This document shows positions 34,877 to 42,748 of a stretch of DNA of 64,000 nt, one piece after another (within the stretch, counting starts at the first letter, position 1; every line of letters begins with the position of its first letter). The notes beneath the pieces are model-generated. The model was not told where the DNA came from and did not search any database. It was given only the letters and a program-made list of their open reading frames with translations. Origin of the DNA: Aggregicoccus sp. 17bor-14 (GTDB lineage: Bacteria; Myxococcota; Myxococcia; Myxococcales; Myxococcaceae); the NCBI RefSeq assembly GCF_009659535.1, contig NZ_VJZZ01000006.1, forward strand, positions 124,001-188,000, given 5' to 3'. Both the position numbers and the translations under genes were made by a program.

Positions 34877-36211
34877 TTGCCCTCCCGTTCCCCCCGCCCG
34901 TGGGCGCCGCTCATCGGTGCGCTCCTCCTGTGCTGCGTCTCCCTGCCTGCGCGGGGTCAGGCGCGCCCGGCTGCCGCGCCCGGGCGCCTCGCGCTGCGCG
35001 CCGCGAGGCTCTTCGACGGGCGGAGTGACCGGGTGCTGCCGAACGCGGTGGTGCTCGTCGAGGGTGCGCGCATCCGGGCCGTGGGCACGGGGCTCCCCAT
35101 TCCCGCGGGGACCCGGATCATCGACCTGGGCGACGTGACCCTGCTGCCCGGGTTGATCGACGCGCACTCGCACCTGCTGCTGGAGGTGGGCCCGGAGGAG
35201 GGCGGTGACCCGCTGCTCGCCACCGTGGCCCAGCGCAGCACCGCCGAGCGCGCGCTGCTGGGCGCGAAGCTCGGCCGCGAGATGCTCGAGGCGGGGGTCA
35301 CCACGGTGCGCGACGTGGGCAACTCCGGGGTCAACGGCGACGTGGCGCTGCGCAACGCCATCGGGCGCGGCTGGGTGCAGGGCCCGCGCATCTCCGCCTG
35401 CACCCGCGCACTCGCGCCCCACGGCGGGCAGCTCCCCGCGCTCCAGCCCGCGGCCCAGTCCCTCGTCGAGCAGGAGTACGTCACCGTCTCCGGGGTGGAG
35501 GAGGCCCGGCGCGCCGTGCGCCAGGCAATCGTGGACGGCGCGGACTGCATCAAGGTCATCGTCGACAACGGGCACACCCTCCTGTCGCTGGAGGAGCTGA
35601 AGGTCATCGTCGAGGAGGCCCACCGCATGAAGCGCCCGGTGGCGACGCACACCACCACCGAGGAGAGCGCGCGCCTCGCGGTGCAGGCGGGCGTCGACTC
35701 CATCGAGCATGGCTACGTGCTCCCCGAGGACGTGCTGGGGCCCATGGCGCGCAAGCACATCTTCCTCGTGCCGACGGACGGCCCGGCGGAGGTCTGCGAC
35801 TCGCTCGCGGCGCCCACCGGCGATGCGCAGCGCCAGCGCGCGAGGCAGGAGCGCTGCAAGCAGGCCTTCGCGAGGGCGCATGATCGCCTCCGCCGTGCAG
35901 TGGCCGCCGGCGTGCGGATCGCCGCCGGCTCGGACCTGTACGACGTGAGGCCCGGGCTGACGCGGGGGCAGGCGAGCGTGAGGTGGATCACCGCCTACGC
36001 CGAGGCGGGCCTCCGGCCCGTGGACATCCTGCGCGCGGCGACGCTGAACGCCGCGGAGCTGCTGCGCGTGCAGGACCAGGTGGGCTCGCTCGAGCCGGAC
36101 AAGCTCGCGGACCTCGTCGCCGTCGCGGGCGACCCGCTGAAGGACATCCGCGCGCTGGAGCAGGTGCGGCTCGTGGTGAAGGACGGGCAGGTGGTCCTGG
36201 ACGCCCGCTGA
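34877..36211 (+). CDS. Exported metal-dependent amidohydrolase
   Basis: Starts at TTG 34877, seven bases after AGGAG, giving 444 residues with a signal peptide (1-28). The fold is an amidohydrolase/imidazolonepropionase-like TIM barrel: metal ligands in LPGLIDAHSH (H97, H99), a probable bridging Lys in DCIKVIVD, His in VATHTTTEE and SIEHGYVL, and the Asp in IAAGSDLYD. The C-terminal LEPDKLADLVAV is the usual small-domain return. Related exported enzymes cut prolidase- or carboxypeptidase-like substrates; the exact one is unknown. Confidence 0.88.
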   Translation: MPSRSPRPWAPLIGALLLCCVSLPARGQARPAAAPGRLALRAARLFDGRSDRVLPNAVVLVEGARIRAVGTGLPIPAGTRIIDLGDVTLLPGLIDAHSHLLLEVGPEEGGDPLLATVAQRSTAERALLGAKLGREMLEAGVTTVRDVGNSGVNGDVALRNAIGRGWVQGPRISACTRALAPHGGQLPALQPAAQSLVEQEYVTVSGVEEARRAVRQAIVDGADCIKVIVDNGHTLLSLEELKVIVEEAHRMKRPVATHTTTEESARLAVQAGVDSIEHGYVLPEDVLGPMARKHIFLVPTDGPAEVCDSLAAPTGDAQRQRARQERCKQAFARAHDRLRRAVAAGVRIAAGSDLYDVRPGLTRGQASVRWITAYAEAGLRPVDILRAATLNAAELLRVQDQVGSLEPDKLADLVAVAGDPLKDIRALEQVRLVVKDGQVVLDAR

Positions 36212-36341
36212 GCGAAGCGCAGCGCCCTCTCTTGGGAAATCCCTTTCCCTCCTGCAGCCCGCCGGCGCTCCAGGCGTGCACCAGCGCACACCCGTCCTGC
36301 CCATTGGATTGGCCCGCGGGTTGAAAAGGCCTCCACCGGCC

Positions 36342-38132
36342 ATGAAGCGCACGTCCGTCCTCCTGTTCGTCGTCGTCTCCGGTGTCCTGCTCGCCGCCTG
36401 TGGGGCGCCTGCCGCTCCCGAAGGCGCCCCCGCAGTGCCCCCGCCGGCGCCGCTGCCCACCCCCTCCACCTCGCCCGGGGACGGGGTGCCGCCGGAGGCG
36501 CAGGACCTCCCGCCGCTCCCGCCCGGGCCTCCCGGCGCGTGGCTGCCGGAGCGCGACGCGCAGGGCTGGCCGCGGCTGCAGGCGGAGCTCGCCCACTACC
36601 GGCTGGACCTGGCCCCGGCGGACCTGGAGCTCCTCTACACGCATCTGTGGGACGAGGACCTGCAGGTGCCCGGACGCTTCACCGCCTACGGGCGCACCTG
36701 GGCCGTGCAGGTGTCCCTGCGCGGGCAGTCCACGCGCAAGGCGCCGAAGAAGAGCTTCCAGGTGCGCTTCGACAAGGACGACCGCTTCATGCAGCGCAAG
36801 CGCATCGAGCTGCTCGCCGAGTACGCGGACGCAGGCGCCCTCTCGGAGAAGCTCTGGTACGACACCGCGGGCCTGCTGGGCCTGCAGGCACCGCTCGCGC
36901 GCTTCGTCACGCTGGAGGTGAACGGAGAGCAGCTGGGGGTGATGACCGAGCTGGAGGCGGTGACGAAGGACTTCCTCGTCGCGCACGGGCTGGATGCGGA
37001 CGGGGACGTGTACCGCTGCGGCATGTACAACTGCGACCTCACCGAGCAGCCTCCGCCCTACAGCTACCAGGAGCCCTGGGACAAGCGCACGAACGAGGAC
37101 GCGCCCTGGGACGGGCTGAACGCGCTGCTCTCCCAGCTCAACCGCACGCCGCCCCAGGACTTCGCCGCGTGGCTCACGCGCCGCTTCGACGTGGAGGGCT
37201 TCCTCACCTGGATGGCGCTGGATGCCTTCATCGCCAACGACTACCAGACGGATGCGCGCAGCTTCCTGGTGTACGAGCCGCGCACCGGCCAGTGGCGCTA
37301 CGTGCCCTGGGACCTGAACAACGCCTGGTCCCACCTGCGCCGCGACCAGCCCGCGGACCAGCGCCCCTGGGTGGGGCTCCCGGTGCCCAGCTTCACCGCG
37401 TGGGACCCCACGGCCTACGAGCTCGCCGAGTTCCGCCAGGGCCTGGGCGCCACGGAGATGCGCCCGGCCTGGTGCACCCTGCGCACCCGCATCCTCATGG
37501 ACCCCACCTTGCGCGCCCGCTACGCGGAGCGCCTGCGCACGCTGCTCGCGGGGCCGCTGAGCGAGGCGCAGCTGGGCGCGCGCATCGACGCCACCGCGGC
37601 GCTGCTCGCGGGGCCGCTGGCCGAGGACCCCTTCGCGCTGCCCGACTACACGGCCGCGAGCGCGCCCTTCCTGCGCCGCTTCGTGCGCGAGCGCCGCGAC
37701 TTCCTGCAGCAGCAGCTCTCCGCGCTGGAGCAGATTGCGCAGACCGGCCCGCTGAAGCTGGACCGCGCGGGGCGCGATGCGCAGGGCCGCCTCTTCGTGC
37801 AGGTGCTCAACACGGGCGCGGAGCCCGTGTCGCTCGGGGGCCTCTACCTCACCGGCGCGCTGCGCGACGTGAAGCAGGCGCCGCCCCTGCCCGCGCTCAC
37901 GCTGCAGCCGGGCACCTGGGCCACCTTCTGGGAGCGCCCGGCCGAGGGCGAGCTCGCGCTGGGCGCGCAGGTGGACCCGCAGCGGCCCGAGCTGGGGCTG
38001 TACACCGCGGACGCGCACCACCCTCTGGACCTGCTGTGGCTGCCGCCGCAGGCGCCCGGCGAGGCGCTCGCGCGCAGCCCCCGCGGCGCCGAGCACTACG
38101 TGCGGCTGACGGACGGCGCCGGCACGCCCTGA
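36342..38132 (+). CDS. CotH-kinase-family lipoprotein
   Basis: From ATG 36342 this is a 596-residue protein with lipobox LLAACG, then a Pro/Ala-rich spacer to about residue 70. The CotH-like domain follows: VSLRGQSTRKAPKKSFQVRF, the NGEQLGVMTELEAV strand, ALDAFIANDYQTDARSF and WRYVPWDLNNAWSH (catalytic Asp region). The end (about 490-596) is a beta-rich domain resembling a lamin-tail/cohesin-like fold. CotH proteins are atypical protein kinases; here the location is the envelope, and the target is unknown. Confidence 0.85.
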   Translation: MKRTSVLLFVVVSGVLLAACGAPAAPEGAPAVPPPAPLPTPSTSPGDGVPPEAQDLPPLPPGPPGAWLPERDAQGWPRLQAELAHYRLDLAPADLELLYTHLWDEDLQVPGRFTAYGRTWAVQVSLRGQSTRKAPKKSFQVRFDKDDRFMQRKRIELLAEYADAGALSEKLWYDTAGLLGLQAPLARFVTLEVNGEQLGVMTELEAVTKDFLVAHGLDADGDVYRCGMYNCDLTEQPPPYSYQEPWDKRTNEDAPWDGLNALLSQLNRTPPQDFAAWLTRRFDVEGFLTWMALDAFIANDYQTDARSFLVYEPRTGQWRYVPWDLNNAWSHLRRDQPADQRPWVGLPVPSFTAWDPTAYELAEFRQGLGATEMRPAWCTLRTRILMDPTLRARYAERLRTLLAGPLSEAQLGARIDATAALLAGPLAEDPFALPDYTAASAPFLRRFVRERRDFLQQQLSALEQIAQTGPLKLDRAGRDAQGRLFVQVLNTGAEPVSLGGLYLTGALRDVKQAPPLPALTLQPGTWATFWERPAEGELALGAQVDPQRPELGLYTADAHHPLDLLWLPPQAPGEALARSPRGAEHYVRLTDGAGTP

Positions 38133-38640
38133 GGGCCTGCGCGAGCGGCCAGGCAGTCAGGCGGCGCGGAGTTGACCCTGCCAACGCGGCCAGGGACTCT
38201 CCCGCGCCCGCAGTTCACGTCCGTGCCCGCAGCCACCGTGGACCGCAGCGCGGAGCTGCCGTGGGGCGGGCGGCTGGATGCGCAAGCTCGCGGACCTGAT
38301 CGCAGTCGAGGCTGACCCACTCGAAGCCAGACATGCGGCAGAGGGGCGGCGCTCGCGACGAGGGAGGGACGGGGTGTTCGGGACACCCGTGATCGCGCCG
38401 CGCCGGTGGGTGCTTCGGCACCCGAGCGGGTCAGCTTCGCGCCGGCGATGTTGTAGGCAAAAAAGCACTTTGTCGCTCAATCCCTCTCATTTTGAAGATG
38501 CGGATTCGACGCGAGCCCCATTGCGCTTCGGTAAAGTTTGGTGTTGAGTTTGTAACCAGGGTGCCCGAGGGCACGCTCCCTCGCGGTTTCCTCCCCCCGC
38601 GAGCCGGTAATAACAAAACAGCCAAAGAGAAGGCACGACC
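38133..38640. other. Long intergenic region with hairpins before the MBL-fold lipoprotein
   Basis: About 500 bases with no supported gene. The first half is GC-rich. Two similar hairpins sit at 38372-38423 (separate entry). From about 38450 the DNA is clearly AT-richer (GGCAAAAAAGCACTTTG, then TTTGGTGTTGAGTTTG), the likely promoter and leader of the lipoprotein at 38641. The leader also has CTCGCGG/CCGCGAG arms at about 38580-38602. Confidence 0.45.
38372..38423 (+). other. Tandem similar hairpins (second with a UUCG loop)
   Basis: GGGTGT (38372-38377) pairs with ACACCC (38383-38388), loop TCGGG. GGGTGC (38408-38413) pairs with GCACCC (38418-38423), loop TTCG, an extra-stable RNA tetraloop. 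The two stems differ by one base pair, so they look like copies. They lie about 240 bases after the CotH stop. Confidence 0.45.
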
Positions 38641-39723
38641 ATGCGCGTTGGCATTGGCAAGCTCAGTACTGCTGCACTTTTGATGATTTCAACCGCCGGC
38701 TGCGGCACCGCGGGCGATGACTCGCAGGCGCCCGTCGCTCAGCAGGCCACCGTCGGCAAGGCGGCCCAGGCGCTCGGCAACCAGGACATCTGCCTCTCTG
38801 CTGCGCCCATCGTCGGGCCCGCGCGGAAGATCTTCCAGCTCAACGACCACCTCATCGCCTTCTACGACGGCCGCAACACCGAGCGCCTGACGCCGGACGC
38901 GAACTGGGTGGACGACGCGGCGAACAAGCTGGGCGTCGCCACGTACGCCATCTACAAGGGCAACGAGGCGATCGTCTTCGACACCTTCCCGACCATCGAC
39001 CAGGCCCGGTGGCAGCGCGCCACGCTCGAGTCCATGGGCATCACGAAGTTCACGGTCGTCACCAGCCACTGGCACAACGACCACATCGCGGGCAACGAGG
39101 TCTACGCGGACAGCAAGATCCTCATGACCGCCCGCGGCCTGCAGTTCATGACGGACAACAAGGCCGACCTCGAGGCCGGCACGTCCCTGTTCGGTCCGCC
39201 GGCGATCAACCCGGTGGTGCTGCCGAACGACACCTACGTGGGTGAGCGCACCCTGCACGTGGGCGACATCACGGTGGAGCTGCACCAGCTGAACGTCCAC
39301 AGCCCGGACGAGACCGTGATCCTGCTCCCGGCCGACCGCATCCTGCTCTCGGGCGACACCACCGAGGACAGCATCCCCTACCTGGTCGAGTACGCCGACC
39401 TGAAGCTCCACATCACCGGCCTGAAGGCGATGGCCAAGTGGACCTCGTTCGATCGCATCCTGCCGAACCACGGCAACCCGGACCGCATCCAGACCGGCGG
39501 CTACGACAAGAGCTTCATCGACGCGACGCAGACGTACATCACCAACATGGTGAACGGCGCCACGAAGGCCGGCTTCCTGGACGCGCCGGTGGAGGAGTTC
39601 GCGGGCAAGGCGCTGCGCTCCTGCGACGTCAGCCTGTACGACGGTTACCTCGACGTGCACGAGTACAACAAGCAGGGCGTGGCCGCCGTCTGGGGCATGA
39701 AGCACACGCGCACCGCGCCGTAA
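38641..39723 (+). CDS. Metallo-beta-lactamase-fold lipoprotein
   Basis: This 360-residue protein has a lipobox (STAGC, Cys21) and a metallo-hydrolase fold. The zinc motif is VVTSHWHNDHIAG (HxHxDH), with a later strand LLSGDTTED (Asp ligand) and LPNHGNP (His ligand). Such folds include beta-lactamases, lactonases and quinoprotein-like hydrolases; the sequence resembles the latter, exported group rather than antibiotic enzymes. It appears monocistronic with its own AT-rich leader. Codon usage is moderate in GC compared with flanking genes. Confidence 0.88.
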   Translation: MRVGIGKLSTAALLMISTAGCGTAGDDSQAPVAQQATVGKAAQALGNQDICLSAAPIVGPARKIFQLNDHLIAFYDGRNTERLTPDANWVDDAANKLGVATYAIYKGNEAIVFDTFPTIDQARWQRATLESMGITKFTVVTSHWHNDHIAGNEVYADSKILMTARGLQFMTDNKADLEAGTSLFGPPAINPVVLPNDTYVGERTLHVGDITVELHQLNVHSPDETVILLPADRILLSGDTTEDSIPYLVEYADLKLHITGLKAMAKWTSFDRILPNHGNPDRIQTGGYDKSFIDATQTYITNMVNGATKAGFLDAPVEEFAGKALRSCDVSLYDGYLDVHEYNKQGVAAVWGMKHTRTAP

Positions 39724-39750
39724 GGCCTTTGCACGTCGTCGTGCTGTGAG

Positions 39751-39785
39751 CGACGCCCGTGGGCCCTCCAGGCCCGCGGGCGTCG
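39751..39785. terminator. Bidirectional hairpin terminator between convergent genes
   Basis: A 15-pair stem, CGACGCCCGTGGGCC (39751-39765) against GGCCCGCGGGCGTCG (39771-39785), has one G-U type mismatch and a CTCCA loop. It lies between the stops of the MBL lipoprotein and the AfsR-like regulator. The 3' side continues TCGTTCT, a weak T-tract. Confidence 0.62.
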
Positions 39786-39798
39786 TCGTTCTGGGGGC

Positions 39799-41931
39799 TC
39801 AGTGCGCCGCGGCCAGCCGCGAGCCCGCGGCGCGGCGGCACTCGGCCTCGCGCCGGCGCGCCGCTGCGGCCTGCTCGAGCTGACCCGCGCCCTCCAGCAG
39901 CCCGGCCGCGCGCGCGTACAGGTCCGCGGCCTCGGTGGGCAGCATCACGTCCTCGTCCACGCCGGCCGCCTGCATGAGGAAGGGCACCGCGCGCTGCGAC
40001 TCGCCCGCGGCGAACCAGTGGTGCGCGACCCGCACCGGGGGCGCGGCGCGCGTCACCAGCACCTCGGCGAGCCGCGCGTGCAGCGCGCGCGCGAGCGCCG
40101 GCGGCGTGCCCGCCTCCACGGCCTCGTGCACCAGGTCGTGCGTGAAGCGCTCGGAGCGCAGCACCTGCGCCTCCTCGAGCTCCGCGGCCGCCTCGCCCAC
40201 GTCCACCAGGCTCGCCTCCAGCACCGCCGAGGCCAGCGTGAGGGTGAACTGCGTGCCCGCCAGCGCCGCCACGCGCGCAAGCCGCAGCGCCGCGGGGCTC
40301 ACGCGCTGCAGGCGCTGCTGGATGAGCGGGGCCACCTTGCCGGGCGGCGGCAGGCGCTCGGGCCAGCCCGTCTCGTGCGCGCCCGTCTCCAGCAGGTGCT
40401 TCACCGTCTCCACGACGAAGAGCGGGTTGCCGCCGGTGTAGCGCGCGAGGCGCTCCGCGTGTGGCACCAGCGCCGGAACGCCCAGCCCCTCGAGCAGGCG
40501 CGCGACGCCGCGCGCGTCCAGCGGCTCCACGTGCACGTTTCGCGAGAGGCCCGCGAGCTCCATGTTGACCAGCTGCTGCTGGTGCGCCGGGCGCAGCTCG
40601 CCCGCGCGGTACGCGATGAGGATGGGCGGCATGCTGCCCGGACGGCCCAGCGGGAAGAGCTCCCCCAAGCAGAAGCGCGCCATCGTCACGCTGCCCGGGT
40701 CGTAGTACTGCATGTCGTCCACGATGCAGGCGCGCAGGTGGTCGCACCCGGCCACGTAGAGGTCGCGCGCGGCGCGGAAGAAGCGCACCTGCTCGGCCTC
40801 GCTGCGCAGCGGCCCCGGCACCGGCTCGTCGGGCGCGAGCAGCTCGGGCACCACGCGGCCCAGCTCGCGGCGCGCCCACGGCTCCAGCTGCACGTCCGGC
40901 CGTGCGGCCAGCAGCAGGCGGAAGTTGCGCGTCTGCGAGGCGTAGGGCACCTCGCGGTCGTCCACGCGCCCGTCGAAGCTCATCCAGCGGCCCTTGGACT
41001 CGGCGAAGTCCTGCGCGAGGCGCGACTTGCCCGCCCCTGGCGCCCCGGAGATGTAGAGCACCTGGCCCCGGTCCCAGCCCTCGCTGAGCGCGCGCCAGGC
41101 CTCCTCGCGGCCGGCGAGCACTGGCGGGCGCAGCACCGAGGGCGGCAGCGCGCGGCGCGCGGGCGACGGGGGCGCGGCCACACCGAGCAGCCGCGCGCCG
41201 CGCTCGATGGTGCGCGCGAGCGCGCGCGTCTCCTCCATCGGCTCCACGTCCAGCGCCTGCGAGAGCGCGCGGCGCAGCCGCTCCCACGCGAGCAGCGCCG
41301 CGGTGCGCCCGCCCAGCTGGTAGTGCAGCCGCATCTGCGCGCGGCCCGCCTCCTCCGAGGCGGGCTCCGCCTGCGCCCACTCCTCCGCGAGCGCGAGCGC
41401 GGCGCCGAGCTCTCCGGCCGCCTCCAGCCGGGCCACCTCCGCCTCCCGCGCGGTGCGGCGCCAGGCGCGCACCTGCTCGCGCGCCTCGTCCACCCACGCG
41501 GCGAGCTCGCCCACGTCGTCGAAGGTCTCGCTGCCCAGCAGCTCGCCCGGCGCCGCGAGCACCTCGGCGTGCCTTCCTGCGCGCGCCGCCTCGCGCAGCA
41601 GCAGCACGTCCAGCCGCGCGTCCGCGCCCAGGGCCAGCGTGTCGCCCGCGTCCGCCACCAGGTCCGCCGCGCCCGCCGCGAGCCGCAGCCGGCGCAGCAG
41701 TTGGCGCAGGTTCGCGCGCGCCGCGGTCTCCGCCGTCTCGGGCCACAGCAGCTGCGCGAGCGCTGCGCGCGGGGCGGGGCCCTCCAGCGCCAGGCGCGCG
41801 AGCAGGGCCGCCGTCTTGCGCTCCAGGCCCTTGGCGGCGTGCGGCAGCTGCAGCCGCGGCGCCTCGAGCAGCAGGACGTTGAGGCGGCGTGCGTCGGCGG
41901 CGGGGAGGCGGGGGAGGTCGTCGCTGGGCAT
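39799..41931 (-). CDS. AfsR/SARP-like regulator: BTAD domain plus STAND-type ATPase
   Basis: From ATG 41931 this is a 710-residue protein. Residues about 20-110 form a winged-helix DNA-binding-like domain (LAQLLWPETAETAARANLRQ), about 115-255 the BTAD helical repeats, and about 270-500 an AAA_16/STAND ATPase with Walker A GAPGAGKS (296-303) and Walker B-like CIVDDMQYYD. The rest is helical. Related AfsR-type proteins activate genes in response to ATP-dependent signals. No adjacent biosynthetic cluster is visible, so the target is unknown. Confidence 0.85.
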   Translation of the reverse strand: MPSDDLPRLPAADARRLNVLLLEAPRLQLPHAAKGLERKTAALLARLALEGPAPRAALAQLLWPETAETAARANLRQLLRRLRLAAGAADLVADAGDTLALGADARLDVLLLREAARAGRHAEVLAAPGELLGSETFDDVGELAAWVDEAREQVRAWRRTAREAEVARLEAAGELGAALALAEEWAQAEPASEEAGRAQMRLHYQLGGRTAALLAWERLRRALSQALDVEPMEETRALARTIERGARLLGVAAPPSPARRALPPSVLRPPVLAGREEAWRALSEGWDRGQVLYISGAPGAGKSRLAQDFAESKGRWMSFDGRVDDREVPYASQTRNFRLLLAARPDVQLEPWARRELGRVVPELLAPDEPVPGPLRSEAEQVRFFRAARDLYVAGCDHLRACIVDDMQYYDPGSVTMARFCLGELFPLGRPGSMPPILIAYRAGELRPAHQQQLVNMELAGLSRNVHVEPLDARGVARLLEGLGVPALVPHAERLARYTGGNPLFVVETVKHLLETGAHETGWPERLPPPGKVAPLIQQRLQRVSPAALRLARVAALAGTQFTLTLASAVLEASLVDVGEAAAELEEAQVLRSERFTHDLVHEAVEAGTPPALARALHARLAEVLVTRAAPPVRVAHHWFAAGESQRAVPFLMQAAGVDEDVMLPTEAADLYARAAGLLEGAGQLEQAAAARRREAECRRAAGSRLAAAH

Positions 41932-42077
41932 CGGGGCGAGGGCGGGGGAGAGCGCCGCAGTGTAGCCGGGGCCCGCTGCGGGATGCTTGCCTGGTTGCCC
42001 GGGCTCTCGGGCCGCGGGTGAGGCCAGGCATCCCGGAGGCCGGGGCGCCGGCAGCCCCTCTCTCCGGTGCTCTGCGC

Positions 42078-42551
42078 TCAGGCACGCTTCGCGGCGCGCT
42101 TCGCCTTCGGGCGCGCCTTGCTCGCCCGTGCCTTCCTGGCACCGGCCTTCTTCGCCGCGGTCTTTTTCGCCGCGGTCTTCTTGCGGGGCGCGCTGCCCCT
42201 GACGAAGGTCACCGCCTCCATGTTGTGGCCGTCCGGGTCGAGCACGAACGCGGCGTAGTACGTGGGGCTGTAGTCGCGCAGCCCCGGCGCGCCGTGGTCC
42301 TTGCCGCCGGCCTCCAGCGCCGCGCGGTGGAAGGCGTCCACCGCCTTCCGGTCCTTGGCAAGGAAGGCGATGTGCGTGGGCGTGCCGACGTCGCCCTTCG
42401 ACACCCAGAAGCTCGTGTGCCCGCCTTCCATGAAGCCCACGGCCTCCGGGTAGTCCTGCGTGACGCGGTACCCCAGGGGGGCGAGCGCCTTCTCGTAGAA
42501 CTTCCGACTGGCCGCGACATCGCTGCATCGGAGACTGACGTGCTCGAGCAT
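42078..42551 (-). CDS. VOC (glyoxalase/bleomycin-resistance fold) protein with lysine-rich tail
   Basis: From ATG 42551 this is a 157-residue protein. Residues 1-120 form one VOC unit: MLEHVSLRCSDVAASRKFYE, GTPTHIAFLAKDR and YYAAFVLDPDGHNMEAVTF carry the expected metal/substrate positions. Residues about 122-157 are a basic tail (RKKTAAKKTAAKKAGARKAR and more), like histone H1 or AlgP. Tails of this kind are not part of the VOC fold and suggest DNA or RNA binding. It lies 146 bases from the AfsR-like gene on the same strand. Confidence 0.87.
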   Translation of the reverse strand: MLEHVSLRCSDVAASRKFYEKALAPLGYRVTQDYPEAVGFMEGGHTSFWVSKGDVGTPTHIAFLAKDRKAVDAFHRAALEAGGKDHGAPGLRDYSPTYYAAFVLDPDGHNMEAVTFVRGSAPRKKTAAKKTAAKKAGARKARASKARPKAKRAAKRA

Positions 42552-42748
42552 GTGCACTCCTGCGGTGGGAGAGGGGCGAGAATGCAGGGACTCCCGCGGC
42601 GCAACCACCTCGAGCTCCTGGAAATTCAGCCTTCTGGACCGAAGCCTTGCTCGCGTTTGCGCGTCGCCGGGCGCCTTGTCGCCGGCGCTACAGAGCCTGC
42701 AAGCCCCGCCATGGACTCGCCACGTGCCCGCGCCCTAACGTCCGCCCC

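Noticed and set aside
34645-35028. 127-codon frame in front of the amidohydrolase
   Set aside because: It overlaps the amidohydrolase signal-peptide region, has no protein-like features, and the TTG-started frame carries the real enzyme.
38641-39723. MBL-fold lipoprotein as an acquired antibiotic-resistance gene
   Set aside because: The HxHxDH motif alone does not define a beta-lactamase; overall features fit exported metallo-hydrolases of unknown substrate and no mobile element is adjacent.
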